NCBI RefSeq assembly: GCF_026342835.1
Contig: NZ_JAPEMI010000001.1
Coordinates: forward strand, 5,462,501-5,526,500
DNA length: 64,000 nucleotides
Reading direction: 5' to 3'
DNA from: Streptomyces sp. NBC_00154
Lineage (GTDB): Bacteria > Actinomycetota > Actinomycetes > Streptomycetales > Streptomycetaceae
The translations under genes and the position numbers were made by a program. This document shows, piece by piece, positions 51,370 through 60,451 of the stretch. The notes under the pieces were generated by a model that was not told the origin of the DNA, ran no database searches, and saw only the letters and a list, made by a program, of their open reading frames with translations. Positions within the stretch are counted from its first letter, which is position 1; each line of letters starts with the position of its first letter.

Positions 51370-51647
51370 GGTGATCCCCCATCCGCAGGAGTGGCGGCAG
51401 CACGGCGGAAACCTCTCCACGCTAGCTCAGACCGGCCCGTTCCAGACCCCCTTGCGCAACAATCCGCCCCTGCGGTGCAACCGCTCCCGATCTGTCCAAC
51501 TCGCCCTGGAATCGGGCGAATTATGAGCCCGATCGTCAACCTCCGTATATGTGTGCTCAATCCGACGACCGGGATACACGAGTGTCATAGTGGGGGGATA
51601 GGGTTAACCTGCCCGGGCCGGGTGCCCTCGTACGGGTGGGGAGTGAC
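51370..51647. other. Divergent region between kinase gene and small protein gene
   Basis: The region likely contains two promoters. An AT-leaning stretch around 51519-51560 (GGCGAATTATGAG and TCCGTATATGTGTG) is the best candidate. No structured RNA or repeat is evident. Confidence 0.3.
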
Positions 51648-51911
51648 ATGGAACAGATAGCGATGCGCAGCAGGCCGCGTGTGCCTGCCATCACATGTGG
51701 GAGCAGCGCGACCAGTTCGCGACTCGACCGCCATCTCGCAGTGCTCGGCGGTCCCGCCGTCCCGCAGCGCGAGAGTGCGGAAGCGACGCTGCTGATGCTC
51801 GAGCTCACCTCGCGCGACGCCGCGCACACCCGCCGGAGCAGGAGCGCGCGTGTCTCGCTCTTCGCGCCGCTGCGGCGACTGCGGCGCTCGCTCTTCGGCG
51901 GCCGCCACTGA
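51648..51911 (+). CDS. Small conserved-looking basic protein (87 aa)
   Basis: ATG 51648 follows GTGGGGAG. The product (MEQIAMRSRPRVPAITCGSS then SRLDRHLAVLGGPAVPQRES) ends with a basic, Leu/Arg-rich helix (SLFAPLRRLRRSLFGGRH). I recognise no domain. The regular coding bias and the position facing away from the kinase support a real gene. Its basic tail could bind membrane or nucleic acid; this is conjecture. Confidence 0.6.
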   Translation: MEQIAMRSRPRVPAITCGSSATSSRLDRHLAVLGGPAVPQRESAEATLLMLELTSRDAAHTRRSRSARVSLFAPLRRLRRSLFGGRH

Positions 51912-51989
51912 CCCGACGGCCCGTCACCACCGGTCCGGCCCCTGACCGATCGCTCGTCCCTGACTGAACCGGCCCACCGCTCGGGCCGC

Positions 51990-52105
51990 TCAGGCGATCA
52001 CACCGTCCCGGCGCAGCGCTGCTCCCTGCTCGTCCGTCATCCCCGCGGCCCGCAGCAGCGCTTCGGTGTGCTCGCCGAGCGTCGGTACGGCTCCCGTTCC
52101 CGGCT
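51990..52105 (-). pseudogene. C-terminal remnant of a CaiB/BaiF-type CoA transferase
   Basis: The minus-strand frame ends with GTGAVPTLGEHTEALLRAAG, then MTDEQGAALRRDGVIA and a stop. P-x-LGEHT-E and the E-x-x-ALR-x-x-GVI ending are the signature tail of family III CoA transferases. Upstream sequence is out of frame, so only about 37 codons survive. Confidence 0.65.
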
Positions 52106-52376
52106 CCCGCCCCTGGTGCCGCGCCGCCCCGGCGCGGTGATCGGCGGCAGCACGGCCGGCGGCGCCTGCCCGGATCGCCTGCCAACTCCGGCCACCCCGG
52201 CGTCTGTTCGCCGAGTCGGTGCCACTCCCGTCGTGCGTCGTGCGGACCCATGGCGGGTGCGGGCGAGCCCGTGTACGTAACAACTTTTTCATCACGAGAT
52301 GTTGACGTCGAAAACTTCCCGGGCCAGGGTGCTGATCGTTTGGCACGTACACGGCACCTCACCCCCGGAGGCGTAC

Positions 52377-54122
52377 ATGTGTGACCTGCACGATCAGCAC
52401 GAGCACGCGCACGAAGCCGCCATGGCGGCCGGTCCGGTCCTCAGCCGGAGACGGATCATGCAGATGCTCGGCGCGGCAGGGGTGACCACCGCAGTGATGG
52501 CGGCCGACGCCGACCCGGCGATGGCCGCGGCCTCCGAGGCGGCCGACGTCGCGACGGACGACGGTTACGCGGCTCCGAAGGGACTGGCGCAGGACAGCCC
52601 GGCCAAGCAGGCGGCGATGGGCTGGATCGACGGCAACAGCGGCCGGATCACCGCGCTCAACGCGGAGATCTGGGACCACGCCGAGCTCAGCCTGCGCGAG
52701 TGGAACTCCTCACTGGCCGAGGCGGGGTTCCTGGAGAAGGCGGGCTTCGACGTCGAGTTCGGCACCGCGGGCTTCCCGACCGCGTTCACCGCCACGTTCC
52801 GTTACGGCAGCGGCGGCCCGGTACTCGGCTTCAGCGGGGAGTACGACGCGCTGCCCGGGCTCTCGCAGAACAAGGGCGTCGGCCACCACGACCCGCGCGA
52901 GTACATCCACGATCCGTTTGCGCCCGGTTACGGCCCCGGACACGGTTGCGGGCACAGTGCGCTGGGAACGGCCGCGGCGGCCGCCGCGGCCGCTGTCGCC
53001 CAGGCCGCGAAGAAGCACCGGCTTCCGGTCACCGTGAAGTTCTTCGGTTCGACGGCCGAGGAGGCACTGATAGGCAAGACGTACGCCGTCAGCAAGGGCG
53101 TGTACGACGGCCTGGACGCCTTCCTGGACTGGCATCCGTCCACGGCCAACGCCACCGGCTGGGGCACCACCACCGCGATGACGGCGGTGACGTTCACCTT
53201 CCTGGGGGTCGCCGGACACGGCGGCACCCCGCTCGGCAACAAGAGTGCGCTGGACGCCGCAGTGATGATGGCGACGATGTCGGAGTTCCTGCGCGAGGAG
53301 AACCTCGCCCCGTCGGGCCGGCTCCACTGGGTGATCAACAACGGTGGTGACATCCCCAATGTCACCCCGGAGATCGCCGAGATCTCGTACTACGTACGAG
53401 AAGGCAGCCCGGCCCGCGTGCAGGTGCTGCTCGACAAGGTGATCGCGGTCTCTGAAGCGGCGGCGAAGGCCAGCCGGACCACGGTCGGACACCGGATCAC
53501 CTCGGCCTGCTGGAACCAGCTGCCGTCGAAGTCCTTCGCCGAACTGCTGCACGAGAACATGACGCAGATCGGTCCGCCCGCGTTCACCGACGAGGCGCAC
53601 GCGTTGGCGAAGGAACTCCAGGAGTCACTCGGACTGCCGGCCGCCGGCATGCACGACAAGGTGGGCGCGCTCACCCCGCCCAACCCGGTCTTCATGGGCG
53701 GCGGTTCGACCGATGTCGCGGACATCAGCTGGAATGTGCCGACCGTGTCGATGGGCGCGGCCCTGGCCCCGATCGGCACCAAGATGCACACCTGGTCCAC
53801 GGCCGCGTGCGCGGCCGCCGCTCCCGGTCAGGCGGCGGTGCTCGCGGCGGCGAAGTATCTGGCGGCGACCGCGGTCGATCTGGTCACGCAGCCGGAGCGG
53901 CTGAAGGCGATCAAGGCCGAGTTCGCGGAACGCACCAAGGGGCTGGAGTGGAAGACGGCGCTGCCGGAAGGCTATGAGCCGCCGATGTACGAGCCGCCGG
54001 CCTGGTTCCTGAAGAAGACCGGACAGAAGTGGCCGCCGGACAACATCACCTGGCCGCCGAAGCGGGTCGTGTCGCACGAGAAGTTCTCCTCGCTGGGACC
54101 GGAGCTGACACCTCAGAAGTAG
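52377..54122 (+). CDS. Tat-exported M20-family amidohydrolase (AbgB-like)
   Basis: The 581-residue product starts at ATG 52377 behind GGAGG. A twin-arginine signal (LSRRRIMQMLGAAGV, residues about 23-37) predicts folded export with metals in place, unusual for this normally cytosolic family. The M20 fold shows GFSGEYDALPGLSQN, GPGHGCGHSALG (metal His/Cys near residue 190), FFGSTAEEALIGKTYA (catalytic Glu) and FTFLGVAGHGGTPLGN in the dimerisation domain. It should hydrolyse an N-acyl or aminobenzoyl-glutamate-type amide. A hairpin follows the stop codon. Confidence 0.88.
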   Translation: MCDLHDQHEHAHEAAMAAGPVLSRRRIMQMLGAAGVTTAVMAADADPAMAAASEAADVATDDGYAAPKGLAQDSPAKQAAMGWIDGNSGRITALNAEIWDHAELSLREWNSSLAEAGFLEKAGFDVEFGTAGFPTAFTATFRYGSGGPVLGFSGEYDALPGLSQNKGVGHHDPREYIHDPFAPGYGPGHGCGHSALGTAAAAAAAAVAQAAKKHRLPVTVKFFGSTAEEALIGKTYAVSKGVYDGLDAFLDWHPSTANATGWGTTTAMTAVTFTFLGVAGHGGTPLGNKSALDAAVMMATMSEFLREENLAPSGRLHWVINNGGDIPNVTPEIAEISYYVREGSPARVQVLLDKVIAVSEAAAKASRTTVGHRITSACWNQLPSKSFAELLHENMTQIGPPAFTDEAHALAKELQESLGLPAAGMHDKVGALTPPNPVFMGGGSTDVADISWNVPTVSMGAALAPIGTKMHTWSTAACAAAAPGQAAVLAAAKYLAATAVDLVTQPERLKAIKAEFAERTKGLEWKTALPEGYEPPMYEPPAWFLKKTGQKWPPDNITWPPKRVVSHEKFSSLGPELTPQK

Positions 54123-54128
54123 AGGGCG

Positions 54129-54163
54129 GGCGCCGGGGTGTGCGCGTGGCATGCCCCGGCGCC
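54129..54163. terminator. Terminator after the amidohydrolase gene
   Basis: GGCGCCGGGG pairs perfectly with CCCCGGCGCC across a 15-base loop, 7 bases after the stop. An alternative outer stem GGCGGGC/GCCCGCC is also present. It lies between convergent genes. Confidence 0.7.
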
Positions 54164-54220
54164 GGGTGACGCCCGCCTGGTGGCGGAATCGGTGCTCAGG
54201 GCCGCCGGAGCCGGCCCGGG

Positions 54221-55044
54221 TCACTCGCCGCCGCGCGCATGACGCCGTACGGCCAGTGGTACGAAGACCGCGAGCAGCACCGCCGACCAGGCGAGTGTGC
54301 CCGCCACCGGGTGGGCGACCGGCCAGGCGACGTCGGCGGGCGGTGATGCGTTGCCGAACAGGTCGCGGGTGGCGGTGGCCATGGCGCTGATCGGGTTCCA
54401 CTCCGCGACCGTCCGCAGCCAGCCCGGCAGGTTGTCGGTCGGGATGTAGGCGCTGGACAGCAGCGGCAGGATGAAGGTGGCACTGCCCAGTTGGCCGGCC
54501 ACCTCCTCGTTGCGGATCAGCAGGCCCAGCCAGCAGCCCATCCATGACGTGGCGAACCGGAGGAGCAGCAGCAGCCCGAAGGCGCCCAGGGCGGCGAGCG
54601 GGCCGCCCTCGATCCGCCAGCCGACCGCGAGTCCCACCAGGATCAGCGGGACCATGCCGATGGCCGTGGTCAGCAGATCGGCGGCGGTCTGGCCGAACGG
54701 TACGGCGGGCCGGCTCATCGGCAGTGTGCGGAACCGGTCCATCACCCCGCGGTGGCAGTCCTGCGCGGACTGGAACATCCCGGTCATGATGCCGTTGGCC
54801 GCCGTCGACGCGAGCAGGCCCGGAACCAGGAACGCGCGGTACTCCTGGCCGGGCATGGCCAGGGCGCTGCCGAACACGTAGCCGAAGAACAGCAGCATCG
54901 TGATCGGCATGGTCTGGGTCAGGATCACTACGCCCGGGGCTGCTTTGATCCGCTGCAGATGGCGGCCCAGTACGGCCAGGCTGTCGGCGATCGGGGTGCC
55001 CTTGGCGGGTCCGGTGCGCTGCTCGTGGGCCAGTACGGTGCTGC

Positions 55045-55048
<4 letters not shown>
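54221..55048 (-). CDS. ABC-2 type export permease (DrrB-like)
   Basis: The 275-residue membrane protein has six helices in the ABC-2 layout: TMPITMLLFFGYVFGSAL first, the re-entrant AFLVPGLLASTAANGIMTG, then FRTLPMSRPAVPFGQTAADL, and YIPTDNLPGWLRTVAEWNPI before the final helices. This matches DrrB-type export permeases. The gene overlaps the ATPase gene by 4 bases (ATGA), so both subunits are co-translated. It probably exports a hydrophobic drug or metabolite. Confidence 0.9.
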
Positions 55049-55997
<949 letters not shown>

Positions 55998-56022
<25 letters not shown>

Positions 56023-56058
56023 GTGGCCCACCGTAGCGCACTACGTACGGTGTACGTA
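55998..56058. promoter_or_regulatory. Two TetR operator copies between exporter and regulator genes
   Basis: TACGTACGGTGTACGTA (56042-56058) is a perfect 7-bp palindrome with a 3-base centre. A second copy at 55998-56014 (TAAGTACGGCGTACGTA) matches it at 15 of 17 bases and overlaps the first codons of the exporter ATPase gene. Both presumably bind the adjacent TetR regulator. Confidence 0.7.
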
Positions 56059-56086
56059 ACTAGGATGGTGAGAGAGGTGATGATCG

Positions 56087-56794
56087 ATGGTGGGGCGACC
56101 CGCTGTACCCGAAGTGATCTGGGCGCGCCCCGAGCGTGCGGGCCGCGGCCCCAGGCCCGCGTTCAGCCGCGCCGACATCGCGGCAGCCGCCGTCCGTATC
56201 GCCGATGCGGAGGGCTTCGACGCGGTGTCCATGCGGAAGGTCGCGGCGGAGCTCGGCTGCGGCACGATGTCGCTCTACAACTACGTGCCCCGCAAGGAGG
56301 ACCTGTACGAGCTGATGCTCGACGCGGTCAGCGGCGGGTACGAGTTCCCGGAGCCGTCCGGCGACTGGCGTGCCGATCTCGTCGCGCTGGCCCATCAGGC
56401 CCGCGAGATGATGCACCGCCACACCTGGGTGCCGCGGCTCATGTCACCCGTGTACGGCTTCAGCCCGAACGCGCTGCGGTATCTGGAGTACACGCTCAGC
56501 TGCCTGGACGGGGTCGACGCACGGTTCGGCGAGAAGATGGAACTCATCGCCATGGTCAACGGCGTGGTGACCACCTATGTGGCCAACGAGATCGCCACGG
56601 CGGAGCGCAGCCGGTCGCTGCCCTGGTCCGAGGAGCAGGAGCACGCCGCGCGCACCGGCTATCTGATCAGCCAGATCGCGACCGGGAAGTATCCGCGGAT
56701 GGCGGCGGGATTCGCCGAGGACCCCGGGCCGATCGATCTGGACGGGGTCTTCGACCGGGCGCTGCACCGGGTACTGGACTCGTTCGACCGTTAG
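56087..56794 (+). CDS. TetR-family regulator of the divergent exporter
   Basis: The 235-residue product starts at ATG 56087. The DNA-binding domain is residues about 20-75: FSRADIAAAAVRIADAEGFD, AVSMRKVAAELGCGTMSLYN and YVPRKEDLYELML. The larger C-terminal part matches the TetR_C ligand domain seen in regulators of DrrAB-type exporters. The regulator probably represses itself and the exporter through the palindromes at 55998-56058 until an exported compound binds. Confidence 0.92.
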   Translation: MVGRPAVPEVIWARPERAGRGPRPAFSRADIAAAAVRIADAEGFDAVSMRKVAAELGCGTMSLYNYVPRKEDLYELMLDAVSGGYEFPEPSGDWRADLVALAHQAREMMHRHTWVPRLMSPVYGFSPNALRYLEYTLSCLDGVDARFGEKMELIAMVNGVVTTYVANEIATAERSRSLPWSEEQEHAARTGYLISQIATGKYPRMAAGFAEDPGPIDLDGVFDRALHRVLDSFDR

Positions 56795-56815
56795 CGCGGA
56801 TGCGCCCCGATGCCG

Positions 56816-58075
56816 TCACAGCAGTGCGAACTGCCCGTCCGGCCCCTCCTCCTGGTGGTCGAGCACCGACGCGGGCCGCCGGGCCGTCGCCGTGACCGGC
56901 AGGACACCGGCCGCCCGCAGGTCGCCGGTGGTGAGCTGGGGGCCGTCGGTCAACGCCTGCTGTCGGGGCCGGAGTTCGGCGAGCAGCGCCAGCACGGTGA
57001 TCAGTTCCAGCAGCTCCGAGGTCCACTCCTGGGGCCAGTCACGGGGCCGTATCGCTTCCAGACCGTCGGCCCCGTCCGTCGCTGCCCGCCGCTCGAACCA
57101 CAGCTCGAGCATCCGCACCCCGCCCACCCGGAACTCCCAGGCCCCCGCCGGTACCGGCGCAATGCGTCCCGTACCCAGCAGGAGCGCCTCGTCGTCGGAG
57201 TCGTACTCCAGCGTGCCCGGCGCGGCCGGTACCGCGGCCCGCACATAGGGGCGCCGCCCGCCGGGCAGCCGAGGGCGCTCCCCGCCACGGGCGCCGCGCA
57301 GCTGCAGCCGCGACAGTTCCCGGCCCAGCTCCACCCCGGCCCACCATCGATCGGTGTCGGCGGGCAGGGGGACGACACACCCTGCGGGGGAGTGGCGGGC
57401 CGCCGTGACGATCCACGCCAGCACGGACTCCGCGCTGACCGCGTCCCCGTGCCGGGCGCGCAGCAGCCCGAGCAGACCGGGCGCCAGATTCGGTTCCAGT
57501 CCACCGGGCCGCCGGAAGAGCGGCCGGATCCGGCCGGGGCGGCCCGCCGGGGAGTGACCGTCGGGCAGCAGCGCCGTCACGGATAGGGCCGGACCGGCGT
57601 CCTGCGGTACGTACCCGTGCTCGACGGCGAAAAGTTGGTGACCGTCGGCGACGCGCCACAGCTCCGGGCGGGCGGCGTCGATCAGCCGGTGGTCGGGGAT
57701 CAGCCACTGCTCGTCGAACGGGCCGTGCAGGATCCGTACTGGCTCGGGGCACGGGCCGGACTCCCGGGCGAACCGGGCGGTGGAGGTGGACTGTCCGGGC
57801 AGCGCCGCGACCGGAGTCTGCGGGGTACGGGAACGGGTGGGCCGGAAGAGCAGTTCGCGCTCGGCTCCCTCGGCGCGCACCAGCCGCGCCCAACGGGCCT
57901 TGAGGGAAGCGGCGTCCGGAGCCGTCACCCACTGGCGCCCGGTGCGCAGAGGTCGTACGGACCATGGCATGAGGTCGTCGAGCAACGGGACGTCGTCGTC
58001 CCCGCCGGCTCCGGCGCCCGCCCGTGCTGCCACCGTGTGGTCCTCCCCGTCGCCACGTCTGCCCGCCCCCGGCAT
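56816..58075 (-). CDS. Type ISP restriction/modification specificity-like protein, no methyltransferase
   Basis: The 419-residue protein matches the C-terminal specificity region of type ISP restriction-modification enzymes: LMPWSVRPLRTGRQWV, ARLVRAEGAERELLFRPTRS, FDEQWLIPDHRLIDAARPEL, GRIRPLFRRPGGLEPNLAPG, PAGCVVPLPADTDRWW, ARGGERPRLPGGRRPYVRA. The helicase, nuclease and methyltransferase domains of full enzymes (over 1500 residues) are absent, and no partner gene is next to it. Such stand-alone proteins are common in Streptomyces; whether they bind DNA is unknown. Confidence 0.8.
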   Translation of the reverse strand: MPGAGRRGDGEDHTVAARAGAGAGGDDDVPLLDDLMPWSVRPLRTGRQWVTAPDAASLKARWARLVRAEGAERELLFRPTRSRTPQTPVAALPGQSTSTARFARESGPCPEPVRILHGPFDEQWLIPDHRLIDAARPELWRVADGHQLFAVEHGYVPQDAGPALSVTALLPDGHSPAGRPGRIRPLFRRPGGLEPNLAPGLLGLLRARHGDAVSAESVLAWIVTAARHSPAGCVVPLPADTDRWWAGVELGRELSRLQLRGARGGERPRLPGGRRPYVRAAVPAAPGTLEYDSDDEALLLGTGRIAPVPAGAWEFRVGGVRMLELWFERRAATDGADGLEAIRPRDWPQEWTSELLELITVLALLAELRPRQQALTDGPQLTTGDLRAAGVLPVTATARRPASVLDHQEEGPDGQFALL

Positions 58076-58105
58076 CGTAACGGCGTGACGCGGGAGGGTG
58101 GCGGG

Positions 58106-58873
58106 TCAGTGCGCTTCCACCGTCACCGAGAAGGAGAACCGGTCCCCCCGGTACCGGATCTGCGCCACGTCCACCACCCGGCCGCTCTCGTCGTACGTCA
58201 CCCCCGTGTAGAAGAGGATCGGGCTGAGCAGCGGGACCTGGAGGAGCTCGGCGGTGGCCGGGTCGGCGAGCCGCGCCTCGACCGTGTCCGTGATCCGTGC
58301 GATCCGGACGCCGACGCGGTCGCGCAGCACCTTGGTCATCGGCCAGCGTTCGAGATCGGCGGCATCGAGCCGGGCCGCGACCTCGGGATGCACGGCGTTC
58401 TCCGCCCAGTTGGTGGGCTCACCGCTGTCGCCGTCGCAGCGCAGCCGCCGGTAGCCGACCACCTCCGTGCACTCCGGGAAGTACTCCACGAGATCGCCTG
58501 TCAGCGCCAGCGGACCATGGCCGAGAACCGTGGTCCGCTCGCCCGACTGCTGGGCGACGATCGCATCGATCGAGCCGAGCAGCCGCACCGGCGACACCCG
58601 CCGGGCGCGCGGCTCGATGAAGGTGCCGCGCCGCCGGTGCCTGCTGATCAGCCCCTCCGTCTCCAGCTCCTTGAGCGCCTGCCGCATCGTGAGGACGCTG
58701 ACGCCGTAGTGCGCGGCGAGCTGTTCCTCGGTCGGCAGCCGCAGCGAGGCGTCCTGGGCGCGGCCGAGTATGGAGGCGCGCAGGGACTGCGAGACCTGGT
58801 ACCACAGCGGCAGTTTGCGGTTCAGGACCAGCGAGTCGGGGGCGAAGGCCGTCACCTGGGGCACCTGGGTCAC
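58106..58873 (-). CDS. HutC-type GntR transcriptional regulator
   Basis: The 255-residue product has a winged helix (LPLWYQVSQSLRASILGRAQ, LRLPTEEQLAAHYGVSVLTM, RQALKELETEGLISRHRRRG) and a C-terminal UTRA ligand domain (residues about 95-250). The gene follows hmgA on the same strand after 63 bases and probably shares its transcript. It is therefore a good candidate for the regulator of homogentisate breakdown, acting at the palindrome at 60299. Confidence 0.92.
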   Translation of the reverse strand: MTQVPQVTAFAPDSLVLNRKLPLWYQVSQSLRASILGRAQDASLRLPTEEQLAAHYGVSVLTMRQALKELETEGLISRHRRRGTFIEPRARRVSPVRLLGSIDAIVAQQSGERTTVLGHGPLALTGDLVEYFPECTEVVGYRRLRCDGDSGEPTNWAENAVHPEVAARLDAADLERWPMTKVLRDRVGVRIARITDTVEARLADPATAELLQVPLLSPILFYTGVTYDESGRVVDVAQIRYRGDRFSFSVTVEAH

Positions 58874-58936
58874 TGGACTCTCCGTACTGCGACACTGCGG
58901 ACGCGACGAGCGGGGGCTGGGAAGGGCGGGCTTCGC

Positions 58937-60274
58937 CTATGGCCGGAAGTTGCGTTCGAGACCCTGCCATACGTCGTCGTACCCGCGCTGCAGATGGTCG
59001 GCGGTTGCCGCCTGCCCGGTCGCCGTGACCGGCCAGCGGGTCTCGAACATGAAGGCAAGACCGTCGTCGATCTTCTGCGGCTTCAGCTCGGCCGCGCTCG
59101 CCCGGTCGAAGGTCTCCCGGTCCGGGCCGTGCGCCGACATCATGTTGTGGAGCGAGCCGCCGCCCGGCACGAAGCCGCCCTTGCCGGCCGTCTTCGCGTC
59201 GTAGGCACCCTCGATCAGCCCCATGTACTCGCTCATCACATTGCGGTGGAAGTACGGCGGGCGGAACGTGTCCTCGCCGACCAGCCAGCGCGGGGCGAAG
59301 ACGACGAAGTCCACACCGGCCAGACCGGGGGTGTCGGACGGCGAGGTCAGCACCGTGAAGATCGACGGGTCGGGGTGGTCGTAGCTGATGGAGCCGATGA
59401 CATTGAAGCGGTGCAGGTCGTAGACGTACGGGGTGTGGTTGCCGTGCCAGGCGACCACATCGAGCGGCGAGTGGTCGTAGGACGCGGACCAGAGGTTGCC
59501 GCAGAACTTGTTGATCACCTGGACCGGGCGGTCCTCGTCCTCGTACGCGGCGACCGGGGCGAGGAAGTCCCGGGCATTGGCAAGGCCGTTGGCGCCGATC
59601 GGACCGAGGTCGGGCAGGGTGAACGGCTGGCCGTAGTTCTCGCAGACGTAACCGCGCGCGGAGTCGTCGAGGAGCTCCACGCGGAAGCGGACGCCGCGGG
59701 GGATCAGCGCGACGTGGCCGGGGTCGGCGCGCAGCAGGCCCAGTTCGGTACGGAGCAGCAGACCGCCACGCTCCGGGACGATCAGCAGCTCGCCGTCCGA
59801 GTCGCTGAACACCCGGTCGGTCATGGCCGTGTTGGCGTGGTAGAGGTGCACCGCCATCCCCGTGCGCTGGGTGACGTCGCCGTTGCCGCCGAGGGTCCAC
59901 AGGCCTGCCAGGAAATCCGTACCGGGCGCGGGCTCGGGCAGCGGGTCCCAGCGCAGCCGGTTCGGATCGGGGACGGACTCGGTGAAGGGGGCGGTGCGCA
60001 CCGCGCCGTTGTCGATCCGGACGAACGGCGGGTGGGCGGCCGAGGGGCGGATCCGGTAGAGCCATGAACGGCGGTTGTGGGCGCGCGGTTCGGTGAAGGC
60101 CGAGCCGCTCAGCTGCTCGGCGTAGAGCCCGAGGGGCGCTCGCTGCGGCGAGTTACGGCCGTGCGGCAGCGCCCCCGGGACCGCCTCGGAGCTGTGCTCA
60201 TTGCCGAAACCGGCGGAGTGCGCAAGCGCTTCCGCCGTCTTCCTCGCCTGCTCGATGCCGCTGGTGCCGCCCAT
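58937..60274 (-). CDS. hmgA: Homogentisate 1,2-dioxygenase
   Basis: The 445-residue enzyme of tyrosine and phenylalanine breakdown opens the ring of homogentisate to maleylacetoacetate, using non-haem iron. Family signatures are SGFGNEHSSEAVPGALP, NRRSWLYRIRPSAAHPPF, FHRNVMSEYMGLIEG (iron His and Glu) and GGGSLHNMMSAHGPD (second His). The length is full. It is the first gene of a two-gene unit with the GntR regulator. An inverted repeat lies 25 bases upstream. Confidence 0.95.
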   Translation of the reverse strand: MGGTSGIEQARKTAEALAHSAGFGNEHSSEAVPGALPHGRNSPQRAPLGLYAEQLSGSAFTEPRAHNRRSWLYRIRPSAAHPPFVRIDNGAVRTAPFTESVPDPNRLRWDPLPEPAPGTDFLAGLWTLGGNGDVTQRTGMAVHLYHANTAMTDRVFSDSDGELLIVPERGGLLLRTELGLLRADPGHVALIPRGVRFRVELLDDSARGYVCENYGQPFTLPDLGPIGANGLANARDFLAPVAAYEDEDRPVQVINKFCGNLWSASYDHSPLDVVAWHGNHTPYVYDLHRFNVIGSISYDHPDPSIFTVLTSPSDTPGLAGVDFVVFAPRWLVGEDTFRPPYFHRNVMSEYMGLIEGAYDAKTAGKGGFVPGGGSLHNMMSAHGPDRETFDRASAAELKPQKIDDGLAFMFETRWPVTATGQAATADHLQRGYDDVWQGLERNFRP

Positions 60275-60298
60275 GCCGCGCTCCCGGTGCCGAAGAAA

Positions 60299-60318
60299 TC
60301 CTATGGGTCACCGTAGGA
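60299..60318. promoter_or_regulatory. Palindrome upstream of hmgA, likely operator
   Basis: A 20-bp dyad of the form TCCTA-n-GG-n4-CC-n-TAGGA lies 25 bases before the hmgA start and overlaps a likely -10 element (TAGGAT, minus strand). A dimeric GntR regulator is encoded in the same unit. Confidence 0.5.
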
Positions 60319-60451
60319 ATCAGATCGGGGCACGTCAACGGTGCGGGGCGCCGGCGCGCCGCGGATCCGGGGCGGGGCCGTGCCGGAAATCTTCTGGTCC
60401 GTCGCGCACAAGGGGGTTCCAAAAGTTGAACAATGCTCTACTCTCCCGCAC

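Noticed and set aside
57617..60067. Open frame of 816 codons on the plus strand opposite hmgA and its regulator
   Set aside because: The minus-strand genes have exact family signatures; this translation has none.
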